This document shows, piece after piece, positions 40,378 to 49,536 of a stretch of 64,000 nt of DNA (positions are counted from its first letter, which is position 1; each line of letters begins with the position of its first letter). The notes under the pieces are model-generated. The model worked only from the letters and a program-made list of their open reading frames with translations. It ran no database searches and was not told where the DNA came from. The translations under genes and the position numbers were made by a program. The DNA is from JAXHTY01 sp034189225 (GTDB lineage Bacteria; Desulfobacterota; Desulfobacteria; Desulfobacterales; Desulfosudaceae): NCBI GenBank assembly GCA_034189225.1, contig JAXHVL010000189.1, forward strand, positions 41,114 to 105,113. The letters run 5' to 3'.

Positions 40378-40530
40378 TAACTAGTGTCCGTCCAGAAATT
40401 AGATATTTTGGTCAGGTTCAAGGAAGGCGAAAATTTTAACCGGAGGAATACTTTGCGTATTTTGAGGATTAAAATTTGAGCCTGACGCAGAAATCGGGCA
40501 AAATAGCAATTTATGGATGGGCACTAACTA
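40378..40530. mobile_element. MITE-like element I, copy 1 (141 bp plus 6-bp TAACTA flanks)
   Basis: The element body 40384-40524 begins GTGTCCGTCCAGAAATTAGA and ends with the complementary-type end TATGGATGGGCAC, giving imperfect terminal inverted repeats of about 25 bp. The 6-mer TAACTA stands on both sides (40378-40383 and 40525-40530). The second copy, at 53803-53943, is also exactly 141 bp, inverted, and has its own 6-bp duplication. No coding capacity. The rest of 40214-40849 has no gene. Confidence 0.9.
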
Positions 40531-40849
40531 AAATTTATATGCTTACAGCCAGTTGGCAGATTAAGTTCCTTGGAAGTCCAATAGCAGCAAAGCGGTGCAT
40601 ATATCTCCAAGTAACTCGATCCAAAATCGAAATCGGTTTCGAAATAGATAAGTTATAATTCGATTTCCATTCCGATTTAAATGTGGACGCACGCCTTTCA
40701 GGGATAAAGTAAATCCTGGTTATCCGGGCCAGGGTTACTGATGGCATCTATATTGCTTTTCATTGGTGTAAACTGCAAATCCAGGAAAAAAATGTGTCTC
40801 ATGATACATATCTGTTCTATAAAAGTCGAACTTTAACAAGGAGGTTGCC

Positions 40850-41107
40850 ATGAACCGTTCCGATGTTTATCTTTATACACTCAGTACGTGCAGCCATTGT
40901 AAGTCCACCAAGCGGCTGCTTAATGAATGCGATGTTGCATATGATTTCGTGGATGTGGACAAACTGGATGGCGAGGAGCGAACGGCCATCCTGGAGGATA
41001 TCAAGAAGATCAATCCCCGCTGTACCTTTCCGACAATTCAAATCGGCGAAACAGTCATCGTGGGGTACAAGGAAGATGAGATCAAGGAGGCACTGGGAGT
41101 CTCATGA
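40850..41107 (+). CDS. Glutaredoxin-like thiol redox protein
   Basis: An 85-residue thioredoxin-fold protein with the active site TCSHCKSTK (Cys at about 14 and 17) and the cis-proline segment CTFPTIQIG, then GYKEDEIKE. It probably exchanges disulfides with the ferredoxin-thioredoxin-reductase-type subunit encoded next, with which it overlaps by 4 bp. The start has a strong AAGGAGG site. It is neither a classical CPYC glutaredoxin nor NrdH. The redox partner assignment rests on gene order and is inferred. Confidence 0.88.
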   Translation: MNRSDVYLYTLSTCSHCKSTKRLLNECDVAYDFVDVDKLDGEERTAILEDIKKINPRCTFPTIQIGETVIVGYKEDEIKEALGVS

Positions 41108-41439
41108 ATGTTGAACAGTTATATGAACAGCTGAAGAAAGTTCAGGAGCCCAAGGGATACCACTTTAACAAGGACCAGCAGCGGGTGTTCGAGCTGCTGG
41201 AGGCCCTGCTGATCAACAAGGAGCGTTACGGGTATATGGTCTGTCCCTGCCGGCTGGCCAGCGGTGACCGGCAAGCGGATCGCGATATCATCTGCCCCTG
41301 TGACTACCGGGAACCGGATGTGGCCGAGTACGGGACCTGCTACTGCAACCTTTATGTTTCGGCGGCCTGGAATGCCGGCGAGGTGCCGGAGGTATACGTG
41401 CCCGAGCGACGACCGCCGGAAAAGTTGTTTTTCGGATAA
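41104..41439 (+). CDS. Ferredoxin:thioredoxin reductase catalytic (beta) subunit-like protein
   Basis: A 111-residue protein with the diagnostic three Cys pairs: MVCPCRL (47, 49), IICPCDY (64, 66) and TCYCNLY (79, 81). In the family these bind a 4Fe-4S cluster next to a redox disulfide that converts ferredoxin electrons into dithiols. The spacings (14 and 12 residues) differ slightly from plant FTR. No variable subunit is seen, as usual outside phototrophs. The preceding glutaredoxin-like gene is the likely disulfide partner. Together they would give a ferredoxin-driven thiol reduction system. Confidence 0.92.
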   Translation: MNVEQLYEQLKKVQEPKGYHFNKDQQRVFELLEALLINKERYGYMVCPCRLASGDRQADRDIICPCDYREPDVAEYGTCYCNLYVSAAWNAGEVPEVYVPERRPPEKLFFG

Positions 41440-41503
41440 ACATGGTATTCTTGTCTATAAAACATATGTGCTGTGGCTTTAACTATACTAAGGAACAGGG
41501 TAA

Positions 41504-42904
41504 ATGTCGTCCCGAGAAGAAACCGACAGCATGGGCACGGTGATGGTGCCGGGCGGAGCGTATTACGGCGCTCAGACCGGCCGTGCCATTGACAATTTTT
41601 TTGTCAGCGGCCGCCGGATGCCCATTGAACTGATTCGCGGCCTGGCACTGATAAAACGGCATGCCGCTCTCGTTAATGCGAACCTGGGGCTTGTGGATAA
41701 AGATCTGGCCGCGGCCATCGAAAAATCGGCCGCCGAGGTCATGGAAGGCCGGCATGACGAGCAGTTTCCCGTGGATGTGTTTCAGACCGGTTCCGGAACC
41801 TCCACCAACATGAACATGAACGAGGTTCTTGCCACCCGTGCCAACGAAATGCTCACAGGCGAACGTCAAACCAAAGGCCCGGTTCATCCCAATGATCATG
41901 TCAATTGCGGCCAGTCCAGCAATGATGTTATGCCCTCGGCCCTTCATCTCGCCGCCATGCAGCAGCTTCGGCAGGGGTTGATTCCGGCTTTGTGCGATCT
42001 TCACAGCGCCCTTGAAGAAAAGGCAGTGGCGTTCCGGAATATTCGAAAAATCGGGCGTACCCATCTGCAGGACGCGGTGATAATGACACTTGGGGACGAA
42101 TTCTCGGGTTATGCCGCACAAATGAATCTGGCCCTGGAACGAGTAAACGCCTGTCAACCGAGATTGTGCCGGATGGCCCTTGGGGGGACCGCCGTGGGGA
42201 ACGGGCTGAACGCCCATCCGGATTTTGCCGGCAGGGTGGTCGCGGCACTTGAAGCCGCCACCGATATCCCCTTTGTGGAAGCCCCGAACCATTTTGAGGC
42301 CCAGGGGGCCTGCGATGCCGCGGTGGAAACCAGCGGGGTGATGAAAACAATTGCCGTGGGCATGATGAAGATTGCCAACGACATCCGGTGGCTGGCATCC
42401 GGGCCTCGGTGCGGTCTCGGGGAGATAAATCTGCCCGCGTTGCAGCCGGGGTCTTCAATTATGCCGGGGAAGGTCAATCCCGTAATTCCGGAAGCGGTGA
42501 TTCAGGCAAGCGCCCAGGTGATCGGCAATGATGCCGCCATCACGGCGGGCGGGCTGGGGGGTGTTTTCGAACTGAACACCATGCTGCCCATGGTAGGGGA
42601 TAACCTGCTTCAGTCCATCGTACTTCTGGGCAATGCGGCTGTGGCGTTGACGGATAAATGCGTGACCGGGATCACTGCCAATGCGGCGGTTTGTACCGGT
42701 AATATAGAAAAGAGCCTGGCCATTGTGACGAACATGGTGCCTTATATCGGTTATGACAGGGCCGCCGATATCGCCGGGCAGGCGTATGCGGAAGGCCGCA
42801 CTATCGAGGCGGTGGCGCTGGAAAACAATATTATGCCCCCGGAAGAATTAAAACGGGTATTGTATGGTGGGCGAAATGATCCATGGCTGTTGAATAAGAC
42901 ATGA
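41504..42904 (+). CDS. fumC: Class II fumarate hydratase
   Basis: Interconverts fumarate and malate in the TCA cycle. The 466-residue protein has the superfamily signature GSSIMPGKVNPVIPEAVIQ (catalytic Ser loop, about 315-330), FQTGSGTSTNMNMNEVLA and HPNDHVNCGQSSND, a fumarase-type rather than aspartase-type sequence. The His of THLQDAV is also present. The start follows AAGGAAC. A 2-oxoacid:ferredoxin oxidoreductase pair follows 206 bp later, consistent with a reverse or oxidative TCA context. Aspartase activity is less likely. Confidence 0.92.
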   Translation: MSSREETDSMGTVMVPGGAYYGAQTGRAIDNFFVSGRRMPIELIRGLALIKRHAALVNANLGLVDKDLAAAIEKSAAEVMEGRHDEQFPVDVFQTGSGTSTNMNMNEVLATRANEMLTGERQTKGPVHPNDHVNCGQSSNDVMPSALHLAAMQQLRQGLIPALCDLHSALEEKAVAFRNIRKIGRTHLQDAVIMTLGDEFSGYAAQMNLALERVNACQPRLCRMALGGTAVGNGLNAHPDFAGRVVAALEAATDIPFVEAPNHFEAQGACDAAVETSGVMKTIAVGMMKIANDIRWLASGPRCGLGEINLPALQPGSSIMPGKVNPVIPEAVIQASAQVIGNDAAITAGGLGGVFELNTMLPMVGDNLLQSIVLLGNAAVALTDKCVTGITANAAVCTGNIEKSLAIVTNMVPYIGYDRAADIAGQAYAEGRTIEAVALENNIMPPEELKRVLYGGRNDPWLLNKT

Positions 42905-42914
42905 CGAGAGATAC

Positions 42915-42974
42915 ATTGCGACGCTTCCGGGCGCTCTGCTGCAAATTGCGACGCTTCCGGGTGCTCTGCTGCAA
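42915..42974. repeat. Tandem duplication of a 30-bp unit
   Basis: Two consecutive 30-mers beginning ATTGCGACGCTTCCGGG and ending CTCTGCTGCAA differ at one base. A related sequence occurs at 20497-20530. They lie just after fumC in the 206-bp gap to korA. Confidence 0.85.
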
Positions 42975-43110
42975 TTGGATTTCCAATGAATGATGAAAAA
43001 TACCCGCGGATTCTTCGGAGTCGTTCTGCAGCGTACCAGTGCTGACGGCTGAAATTGCTGAAGGACACATATTCTGGGCGGGAAGAGACTAAACAGCAAA
43101 GGAGATACTA

Positions 43111-44811
43111 ATGCAAACGGATATCAGTATTTTAATCGGTGGTCAAGCCGGTCAGGGAATACAGACGGTGGGGGAGCTGCTGGCCCGCATGTGCCAGCAG
43201 GCCGGCTTGTCTGTTTTTGCCGTGAACGATTTTGAATCCCGGATCCGGGGCGGGCACAGTTTTTTTCAGCTCCGCATCAGCGAGCGGCGCATCCAGGCGC
43301 CGTCCCGGCATATCCATCTGCTCGTTGCCATGAGCGGGGAAACCCATGCGCTGCACCGGCAGAAGCTGGTTGAAGGCGGCATCTGCCTGATCGATTCGGC
43401 AGAGGATGGCGCAGGGGAGGGCGCTGTGGCGGTTCCCGTTACGCAACTGGCTACGGAAGCCGGCGGAAAGATCATGGCCAACACCGTGGCGGCCGGTGCC
43501 TGTCTCGGCCTTCTGGGGGCGCCCTTCGAGCAGTTTCAGGCCATTATAACGGACCGGTTCAGCGGGGCCGATGCCAATGTCAGGGAGAACAATCTTGATG
43601 CGGCCCGGGCCGGGTACCGGGCCGTGGCGTCCATCAACTTCCAATGGAAACCGGTGTGGCGGGACATGTCATCCGAAGGCATGCTGATGAACGGCGCCAG
43701 GGCCCTGGCACTGGGAGCCCTTGCCGCGGACTGCCGAATCGGCGCGTTTTACCCCATGTCCCCGGCCACGGGCATCATGCAGCAGCTTTCGGAATTGTCG
43801 GATACATACCCCCTGGTGGTGGAGCAGGCCGAAGACGAGATTGCGGCCATCAACATGACGATCGGTGCCGCTTTTGCCGGGGTTCGGGCCATGACCGCCA
43901 CTTCCGGCGGGGGCTTCTGCCTGATGACCGAGGGGCTGGGCCTTGCCGCCATAACGGAAACACCGGTGGTGATCGTTAACGCCCAGCGCCCCGGACCGGC
44001 CACCGGCCTTCCCACGCGGACGGCCCAGGGGGATCTGCTGTTTGTGATCAACGCGGCCCAGGATGAATTCCCCCGGTTTGTTTTTGCGCCCACCGGCATG
44101 GATGACGCCTATGCCGTCATGATCCGGGCGTTTGATCTGTCGGAGAAATACCAGGTGCCCGCTATCGTAATGACGGATCAGTATTTCAATGATTCGTTCG
44201 CGCTGACCGATGGCCCTTTTGATGCACCGCACGGGCATGACCGGTATACGGTTTCGGACGCGGATATGGCCGATCCGTCGGCTTATAAGCGGTATGCATT
44301 CACCGGTAACGGCATCTCCCCCCGGGCGCTTCCCTGCAATGGGCAAGCCCTTGTTTGTGCTGCCGGCAATGAACACCGGCAAGACGGCCATATCAGCGAG
44401 GATCGGGAGGACCGGAATGCCATGGTGGAGAAGCGGAGCGCAAAGCTGTCGGCCATGCAGTCGGAGATGCGGCCGCCGGCGGCATATCATGTGGACGGCA
44501 GCCGGACCCTTCTGGTGAGCTGGGGCAGTACCGCAGGTGCGGTTCAGGAGGCGGTGAGTCGGTTGCGGGACGCAGGGGAGGATGCCGGGTGCCTGGTTAT
44601 GGCCGATATCTGGCCATTCCCGGCGGCAGCGTTTCAGGAGGTGGCCAGGGGTGCGGACACACTTATCACCGTGGAGCAGAACGCCACCGCTCAACTGGGC
44701 CGGCTGATCCGCCAGGAAACCGGCATGCCTGTCGCCCATTCGATTCTTCAATACGACGGCCGGGCGTTTTGTGTCGAGGACATTGTGGATCAATACCATC
44801 AACTGAATTAA
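43111..44811 (+). CDS. korA: 2-oxoacid:acceptor oxidoreductase, gamma-alpha fusion subunit
   Basis: The alpha subunit, fused to the gamma domain, of a ferredoxin-dependent 2-oxoacid dehydrogenase, probably 2-oxoglutarate. The N-terminal gamma domain (about 1-185) has GGQAGQGIQTVGELLARMC and SRIRGGHSFFQLRIS. The alpha (pyrimidine-domain) part has LALGALAADCRIGAFYPMSP, TSGGGFCLMTEGLGLAAITE and NAQRPGPATGLPTRTAQGDL. Length 566 agrees with KorA. The TPP subunit follows after 24 bp. No separate delta ferredoxin gene is present, so electrons go to external ferredoxin. Substrate choice is by family. Confidence 0.9.
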   Translation: MQTDISILIGGQAGQGIQTVGELLARMCQQAGLSVFAVNDFESRIRGGHSFFQLRISERRIQAPSRHIHLLVAMSGETHALHRQKLVEGGICLIDSAEDGAGEGAVAVPVTQLATEAGGKIMANTVAAGACLGLLGAPFEQFQAIITDRFSGADANVRENNLDAARAGYRAVASINFQWKPVWRDMSSEGMLMNGARALALGALAADCRIGAFYPMSPATGIMQQLSELSDTYPLVVEQAEDEIAAINMTIGAAFAGVRAMTATSGGGFCLMTEGLGLAAITETPVVIVNAQRPGPATGLPTRTAQGDLLFVINAAQDEFPRFVFAPTGMDDAYAVMIRAFDLSEKYQVPAIVMTDQYFNDSFALTDGPFDAPHGHDRYTVSDADMADPSAYKRYAFTGNGISPRALPCNGQALVCAAGNEHRQDGHISEDREDRNAMVEKRSAKLSAMQSEMRPPAAYHVDGSRTLLVSWGSTAGAVQEAVSRLRDAGEDAGCLVMADIWPFPAAAFQEVARGADTLITVEQNATAQLGRLIRQETGMPVAHSILQYDGRAFCVEDIVDQYHQLN

Positions 44812-44835
44812 CCGTCCCTTTTACAGGAGGACAGC

Positions 44836-45690
44836 ATGACAGATATAACAGATTTTGATTGTGATTATGAGAACAAGTGGTGCCCGGGATGCGGCAACTT
44901 CAATATTCTGGCGGCCATGAAGGAAGCCCTGGCCGGGATGAAACTGTCCCCGGAAAACGTGTTGATCGTATCGGGTATCGGTCAGGCCGGAAAGACCCCC
45001 CATTTTCTGAAGTGTAATTTTTTTCATGGTCTTCATGGCCGGGCCCTGCCGGTTGCCACCGGCGCCAAACTGGCCAATCATAAGCTGACGGTGCTGGTCA
45101 GCTCCGGGGACGGTGATTGTTACGGGGAAGGGGGAAACCATTTTCTGGCCGCCGTGCGCCGGAACATCGATATCACCCTGCTTACCCATGACAACAAGGT
45201 TTACGGGCTGACCAAAGGGCAGTCCTCGCCCACATCGGATATGGGATTTGTCACGAAGATGCAGCGATCCGGCGTTATTTCCGAACCTTTTAATCCATTG
45301 TCCGTGGCGCTTTCGCTGGGGGCGGGGTTTGTGGCAAGGGGTTTTTCCGGCGAAAAGGCGCATCTGGCCGGACTGATCCGGGCAGCTGTCAGCCACAAGG
45401 GATTTTCACTGGTCAATATTCTCCAACCCTGTGTTTCTTTTAATCACCTTAATACCAATGGGTGGTATAAAAAACGGGTGGTGAAAGTTGCAGAAACCGG
45501 TCATGATCCGGCGGATTGGAATACGGCCATGCACCTGAGCCGGGAGTGGGGCGACCGGATTCCCATCGGCATTTTCTTTCAAAAACAGGGGCCCTCATTT
45601 ACCGACCGCATCGCTCATCTCAATGAGGGGCCGTTGGTGGAACGGACGTATGATTCGGCGGCGGTACAGGCCATGCTGAACGGCATTTGA
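44836..45690 (+). CDS. korB: 2-oxoacid:acceptor oxidoreductase, beta (TPP) subunit
   Basis: A 284-residue TPP-binding subunit. KWCPGCGNFNILAAMKEAL supplies the first cluster cysteines and the TPP-associated GCG. The Mg-TPP motif is SSGDGDCYGEGGNHFLAAVRRN, then NKVYGLTKGQSSPTSDMG. A further Cys lies in LQPCVSFNHLNT, a typical cluster ligand of KorB. The start has an AGGAGG site. Downstream lies the convergent large propeller gene, 88 bp away, with no clear terminator. Confidence 0.92.
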   Translation: MTDITDFDCDYENKWCPGCGNFNILAAMKEALAGMKLSPENVLIVSGIGQAGKTPHFLKCNFFHGLHGRALPVATGAKLANHKLTVLVSSGDGDCYGEGGNHFLAAVRRNIDITLLTHDNKVYGLTKGQSSPTSDMGFVTKMQRSGVISEPFNPLSVALSLGAGFVARGFSGEKAHLAGLIRAAVSHKGFSLVNILQPCVSFNHLNTNGWYKKRVVKVAETGHDPADWNTAMHLSREWGDRIPIGIFFQKQGPSFTDRIAHLNEGPLVERTYDSAAVQAMLNGI

Positions 45691-45778
45691 ATTGCCTGAA
45701 GGGCCACAACCGATGATTGTGTTCCGGGGATAACACGTCTGAAACATATGACTTTTCACCCGTCGGGGTCAGCATCCG

Positions 45779-48700
45779 TTATTCGCCGGTAAACCGATCA
45801 GCGAAGAATCTGGCAAAAATATCCAGCACATGGCCTTTCTCCGTGGCCGTCCAGATGGCGCACCCGCTTGAGCCGCCGTAGGTCGTACCGTGAAGGTTGA
45901 CCGGAACCGTATCCAGGTCCGATTGCGCCGGGTCCGGCGGCGCGCAGACAATGGAGGCCAGGCCGCCCGGCCCGTCGCTGATAAAGGCGAAGCTGCTGAT
46001 CACGTCAACGTCCTTTGCAATGCCGCTTGAGTTGAATGAGCCGAAGCTCTGGGCGGGAATGGTGGAATAATAGACATAAAAATCGAGCCCCTCCTTTCCA
46101 TCGGCGATCCAGATGAGATCGCCGTCCAGCTCGCTGTCATATTTCGCCTTGATGCCGTAAGCCGTTCCGTCGGTCTGGTAACCGTCGCCCCTTTCATAAG
46201 GGGATGAAGGCGTTGATGTGTCCACGATATGAAAGCCTTCATTGCCGTCGGCCAGGTACAGGTAGGTGCCGGAATAGGAAAGGGCCTGGGCATCGGCGGT
46301 CGAAATGATGCTGCTGCCCACCAGGGCCGGCGCCCCGGGATTAGAAACATCCACCACCTTGACCCCGTTGGAGCCGTCCGCCACATAGGCGTAATTGCCG
46401 GACACATAAACGTCGTTGGCGTCCGATACATCCGCACCCGCGATATGGCCGGCTTCAGCAGGTGTTTCGGCATTGGCCACATTGACGATGCGAAGGCCGT
46501 CGGCCCCGGCCGCCACATAGGCGTAATCATTGGTCACGTAAACGGCGTTGGCGGTCCAGCCCGGATTGCAGGTACCCACAAGCTCCGGCTCCACCCGGTA
46601 TTTGGTGTCGTCGCTGCTGGCCGGCAGGTCCGGGTCGATGATCTTCAGGCCGCCGCTGCCGTCGGCAACATAGAGATAGTCCCCATGGGCAAACACATCC
46701 ATGGCCTCCCCCTCCGTTGCCAGATAGCCTTTCATGATAAAGGTGACAAATTCCTGGGACAGCACGGCGTAAAATATTCTGACGCCTTCCCTGAAAGTGC
46801 CAGCCGTGGCATCGTCATCCGCCACAAAGGCGTAACTGCCCAAGTGGGCGTTATCGAAATCGTCGATATCGATGCCCTGGTTGTTGACGTTGAAAAACAC
46901 GGCATCCCCGTCCGAGGGGGTGGCCGTGTCCGTCACGTAAGTGGTCAGGGTGGGGGTTTCCGGGATGGAAATGTTCAGCTGTTGCAGGCCCTGCAGGTGA
47001 TCCCCCACATAAAGGGTGTTGCCGTCGGCCAGCAGGTGATAGGCCCCGGTGATCTCACCGGTGAGCAGGGTGTCGGGCTCGGGCCGGGTGAAAACGGGGT
47101 CGTCCACGGCACCCGTGTTTTCATAAAAATGGGTAAATCCGTCCCGATAGCCGATAAAACAATCCATGGTGTTGTTGTCATCGATATCCACAAACACGGG
47201 GGCGCTGAAGTACTTGCCCGCCCCTGTGCCGTCCAGGGGATTGTTGGCGCCGGTTCGTTTTGTAAAAGCAGGGCTGTTTTTGACATCGGCGGCTGTTTGG
47301 TCTGTATTTTCATAAAAGTATATGCTGCCGTCAAACGCGCCGATAAAACAGTCAAAATCCCCGTCATCGTCGATATCCACGAAGGCCGGGGCAGCGTCGC
47401 TGGGCACATCCGTTCCGGAAAGGGGGTTGTCACCGCCGGTTTTCTCGGTGAATGTGTCAGCGCCGTCATTATTCTCGTAAAAGAATATCCTGCCGTTATT
47501 GGCGCCGCCGTCATCTTTATCCGGGTCCGGGCCGGCACCCACGAACAGGTCCATGTCGCCGTCGCCATCGATATCCACAAATGCCGTGACAGCGTAACCC
47601 CCCACATCAATACCTGAGAACGGATTGCCGGCATCATCCTGGGGCTCAAAGGGGTTGCTGACGGCGCCGGTGTTTTTAAGGTAGGCAATGGTCCCGTCTT
47701 TTTTGCCCAGGCAGAGGTCGTCGTTGGTGTCACCATCCACATCCCCGAACGCGGGGGCGCAGGCCCCGGTCACAAGCTGCCCGGAGTCGATGGGGTCGGC
47801 AAACCGTGGGGCGCCGGCCGCACCGGCGTTTTCAAACTGGTATAAATTGCCTTTCCAGGTGCCGCAGAAGGCGTCAAGGTCGCCGTCATCTTCCAGGTCG
47901 AAAAACGCGGGCTTGCTGTTGAACCCCACATCAAAAGCGGAAAACTGGCCGACAACGGCCGTGTACTGCCCGGTGTCTTCATTGACATCGTCCAGGGCCG
48001 CGGGATCGGAAATGTCGATCACCAGGATGCCCGCGTCCACGTCCCCCACATAGGCGTAATTCCCTTCCAGGTCGATGGACACGGCCCCGCTGGACGCGCC
48101 GGCGTACTGACACACATAAATGTTTTCGTCCTCCGATGGGAAGGTGTTCATTTTGCCGTTGGCAAAGCGGCTGCTGCTGGAGAGGTTGGCTTCCACCGCA
48201 AACACCCCGTATTCGCCCATGGCCGCGTAAATATACTCCCCGTTGGCGCCCACATCCACGTCAAACACCGCCCCCATGTAGTACATGCCTTCCTGGACCG
48301 GGGTGGCAGGGGTGCTTACATCGATCACGTGAATGCCCTGGTAATAGTCCCCGATCAGCAGCAGCTGCCGGTCGCTGCCTTCCCAGTAACAAAGGCTCGT
48401 GGCCTCGGTCATGTCTCCGAACACGGACGAGAGTTCGTGGTCCCCCTTTAAGGTCGGGGCATTAGGGTTGTTGACGTCAAGAACCTGGATGCCCGTGGAA
48501 TACCCGGCGCTGGATGTGCCCAGCTCGGTGTATGCCCTGTAGCCGAACTTGGCATAGGCGATATAGGCATAATTGTCTTTTACCACCACATCACGGATAT
48601 TGACCCGGCTGTCGCTCTCCCTGGCGATATAGGTGGTCAGCAGGTCGTCCGTCGTGGTCATGTCGGCGGGATCGGATGCGTCGTAAATTTTCAGGCCTTC

Positions 48701-49066
48701 ATTGCCGCAGGCGGCGTATAAAATTCCGCTGGTGTAGTAAAGGGCGGTGACCCCCTCGGTGCCGGCGATTTCTTCTTCCTTGTCGATCTGGTCGTCTGCG
48801 GACAGGGCGATTTGAAGACGGTTCTGCAGGGTGAGGGTGTTTTTGTCGTAGACCGAGATCATGTTGCCGTCCGCCACGAACACGTAATCGCCGCCGGTGA
48901 CGATGGTGTGTGGCGAGGCATCCGGCCAGCGGTTGAGAAATTCGATATCCGCCTGGTTGTTTCCTTCTGAATCGTCGGCCGCTGTCGCCGTGGCGGGCAG
49001 CAGGCCGGCTGTCGTAAGGATTGTAAATAATATTATGATGATGAAAAGGGAATGTATGGATTTCAT
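45779..49066 (-). CDS. Large secreted LVIVD beta-propeller protein with internal FG-GAP repeats
   Basis: A 1095-residue exported protein with signal peptide MKSIHSLFIIIILFTILTTA ending around ATATAA. Residues about 60-385 hold LVIVD-type repeats (IQVLDVNNPNAPTL, IHVIDVSTPATPV, ILVIDISDPAALD). About 390-670 hold four or more FG-GAP/VCBS repeats with calcium-type D-x-D-x-D-G loops (DLEDDGDLDAF, DIDGDGDMDLFVG, DIDDDGDFDCFIG). The C-terminal part returns to LVIVD repeats (VKVVDVSNPGAPALVGSS). The FG-GAP block thus sits inside the LVIVD array. No C-terminal anchor or type IX signal was seen. Probably an extracellular or surface adhesive/lattice protein; the function is unknown. Confidence 0.85.
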   Translation of the reverse strand: MKSIHSLFIIIILFTILTTAGLLPATATAADDSEGNNQADIEFLNRWPDASPHTIVTGGDYVFVADGNMISVYDKNTLTLQNRLQIALSADDQIDKEEEIAGTEGVTALYYTSGILYAACGNEGLKIYDASDPADMTTTDDLLTTYIARESDSRVNIRDVVVKDNYAYIAYAKFGYRAYTELGTSSAGYSTGIQVLDVNNPNAPTLKGDHELSSVFGDMTEATSLCYWEGSDRQLLLIGDYYQGIHVIDVSTPATPVQEGMYYMGAVFDVDVGANGEYIYAAMGEYGVFAVEANLSSSSRFANGKMNTFPSEDENIYVCQYAGASSGAVSIDLEGNYAYVGDVDAGILVIDISDPAALDDVNEDTGQYTAVVGQFSAFDVGFNSKPAFFDLEDDGDLDAFCGTWKGNLYQFENAGAAGAPRFADPIDSGQLVTGACAPAFGDVDGDTNDDLCLGKKDGTIAYLKNTGAVSNPFEPQDDAGNPFSGIDVGGYAVTAFVDIDGDGDMDLFVGAGPDPDKDDGGANNGRIFFYENNDGADTFTEKTGGDNPLSGTDVPSDAAPAFVDIDDDGDFDCFIGAFDGSIYFYENTDQTAADVKNSPAFTKRTGANNPLDGTGAGKYFSAPVFVDIDDNNTMDCFIGYRDGFTHFYENTGAVDDPVFTRPEPDTLLTGEITGAYHLLADGNTLYVGDHLQGLQQLNISIPETPTLTTYVTDTATPSDGDAVFFNVNNQGIDIDDFDNAHLGSYAFVADDDATAGTFREGVRIFYAVLSQEFVTFIMKGYLATEGEAMDVFAHGDYLYVADGSGGLKIIDPDLPASSDDTKYRVEPELVGTCNPGWTANAVYVTNDYAYVAAGADGLRIVNVANAETPAEAGHIAGADVSDANDVYVSGNYAYVADGSNGVKVVDVSNPGAPALVGSSIISTADAQALSYSGTYLYLADGNEGFHIVDTSTPSSPYERGDGYQTDGTAYGIKAKYDSELDGDLIWIADGKEGLDFYVYYSTIPAQSFGSFNSSGIAKDVDVISSFAFISDGPGGLASIVCAPPDPAQSDLDTVPVNLHGTTYGGSSGCAIWTATEKGHVLDIFARFFADRFTGE

Positions 49067-49167
49067 ATCATGACCTCGTTTATTGATTTCGGATGATATG
49101 CCGGTGTTGCCTCAAGGGTAAAGAGAAATAACGGGTGCGGCCCGGGGCCGGTTTCCCAATACAATTA

Positions 49168-49196
49168 ATTATGATGAAAATTGACGCCAGTGTCAA
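49168..49196 (-). promoter_or_regulatory. Promoter of the propeller protein gene
   Basis: Consensus TTGACA (49191-49196) and CATAAT (49168-49173) on the minus strand with a 17-bp spacer, about 100 bp upstream of the gene. The stretch 49197-49536 otherwise shows only an 8-bp inverted repeat (CGCATCC..GGATGCG) before the response regulator gene. Confidence 0.75.
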
Positions 49197-49536
49197 GCAA
49201 ATCCCCCTTTCACGGGTTAGGGAAGCGGAAAAAACGAATATACCCGCCTTGCTTGTCTTTTGACCCGTATTCTTTGTTGCATCAAAGGTCATATATCCTG
49301 ATATGCTCCCTTTAATGCGCCTTGAATACGAATCAAAATCCGGCACAATTCAGGTATATTGGTTTTTTTCGCATCCCTTAAGGCCGAAGGCGGGCGGATG
49401 CGACGTTAAAAAAATTTATAAAATACTGGTGTTTTGGTCATGTGTCATATAAAATAATAACAAGAAGAATGGCTGCGGCCGCCTGGCGGCAGCGTATGCC
49501 AGTAACTGATGGCCTGGAGGAAAGGAGGAGCAAACT

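Noticed and set aside
49080..49346. 88-codon minus-strand frame upstream of the propeller gene
   Set aside because: It covers the consensus promoter of that gene and has no protein-like composition.
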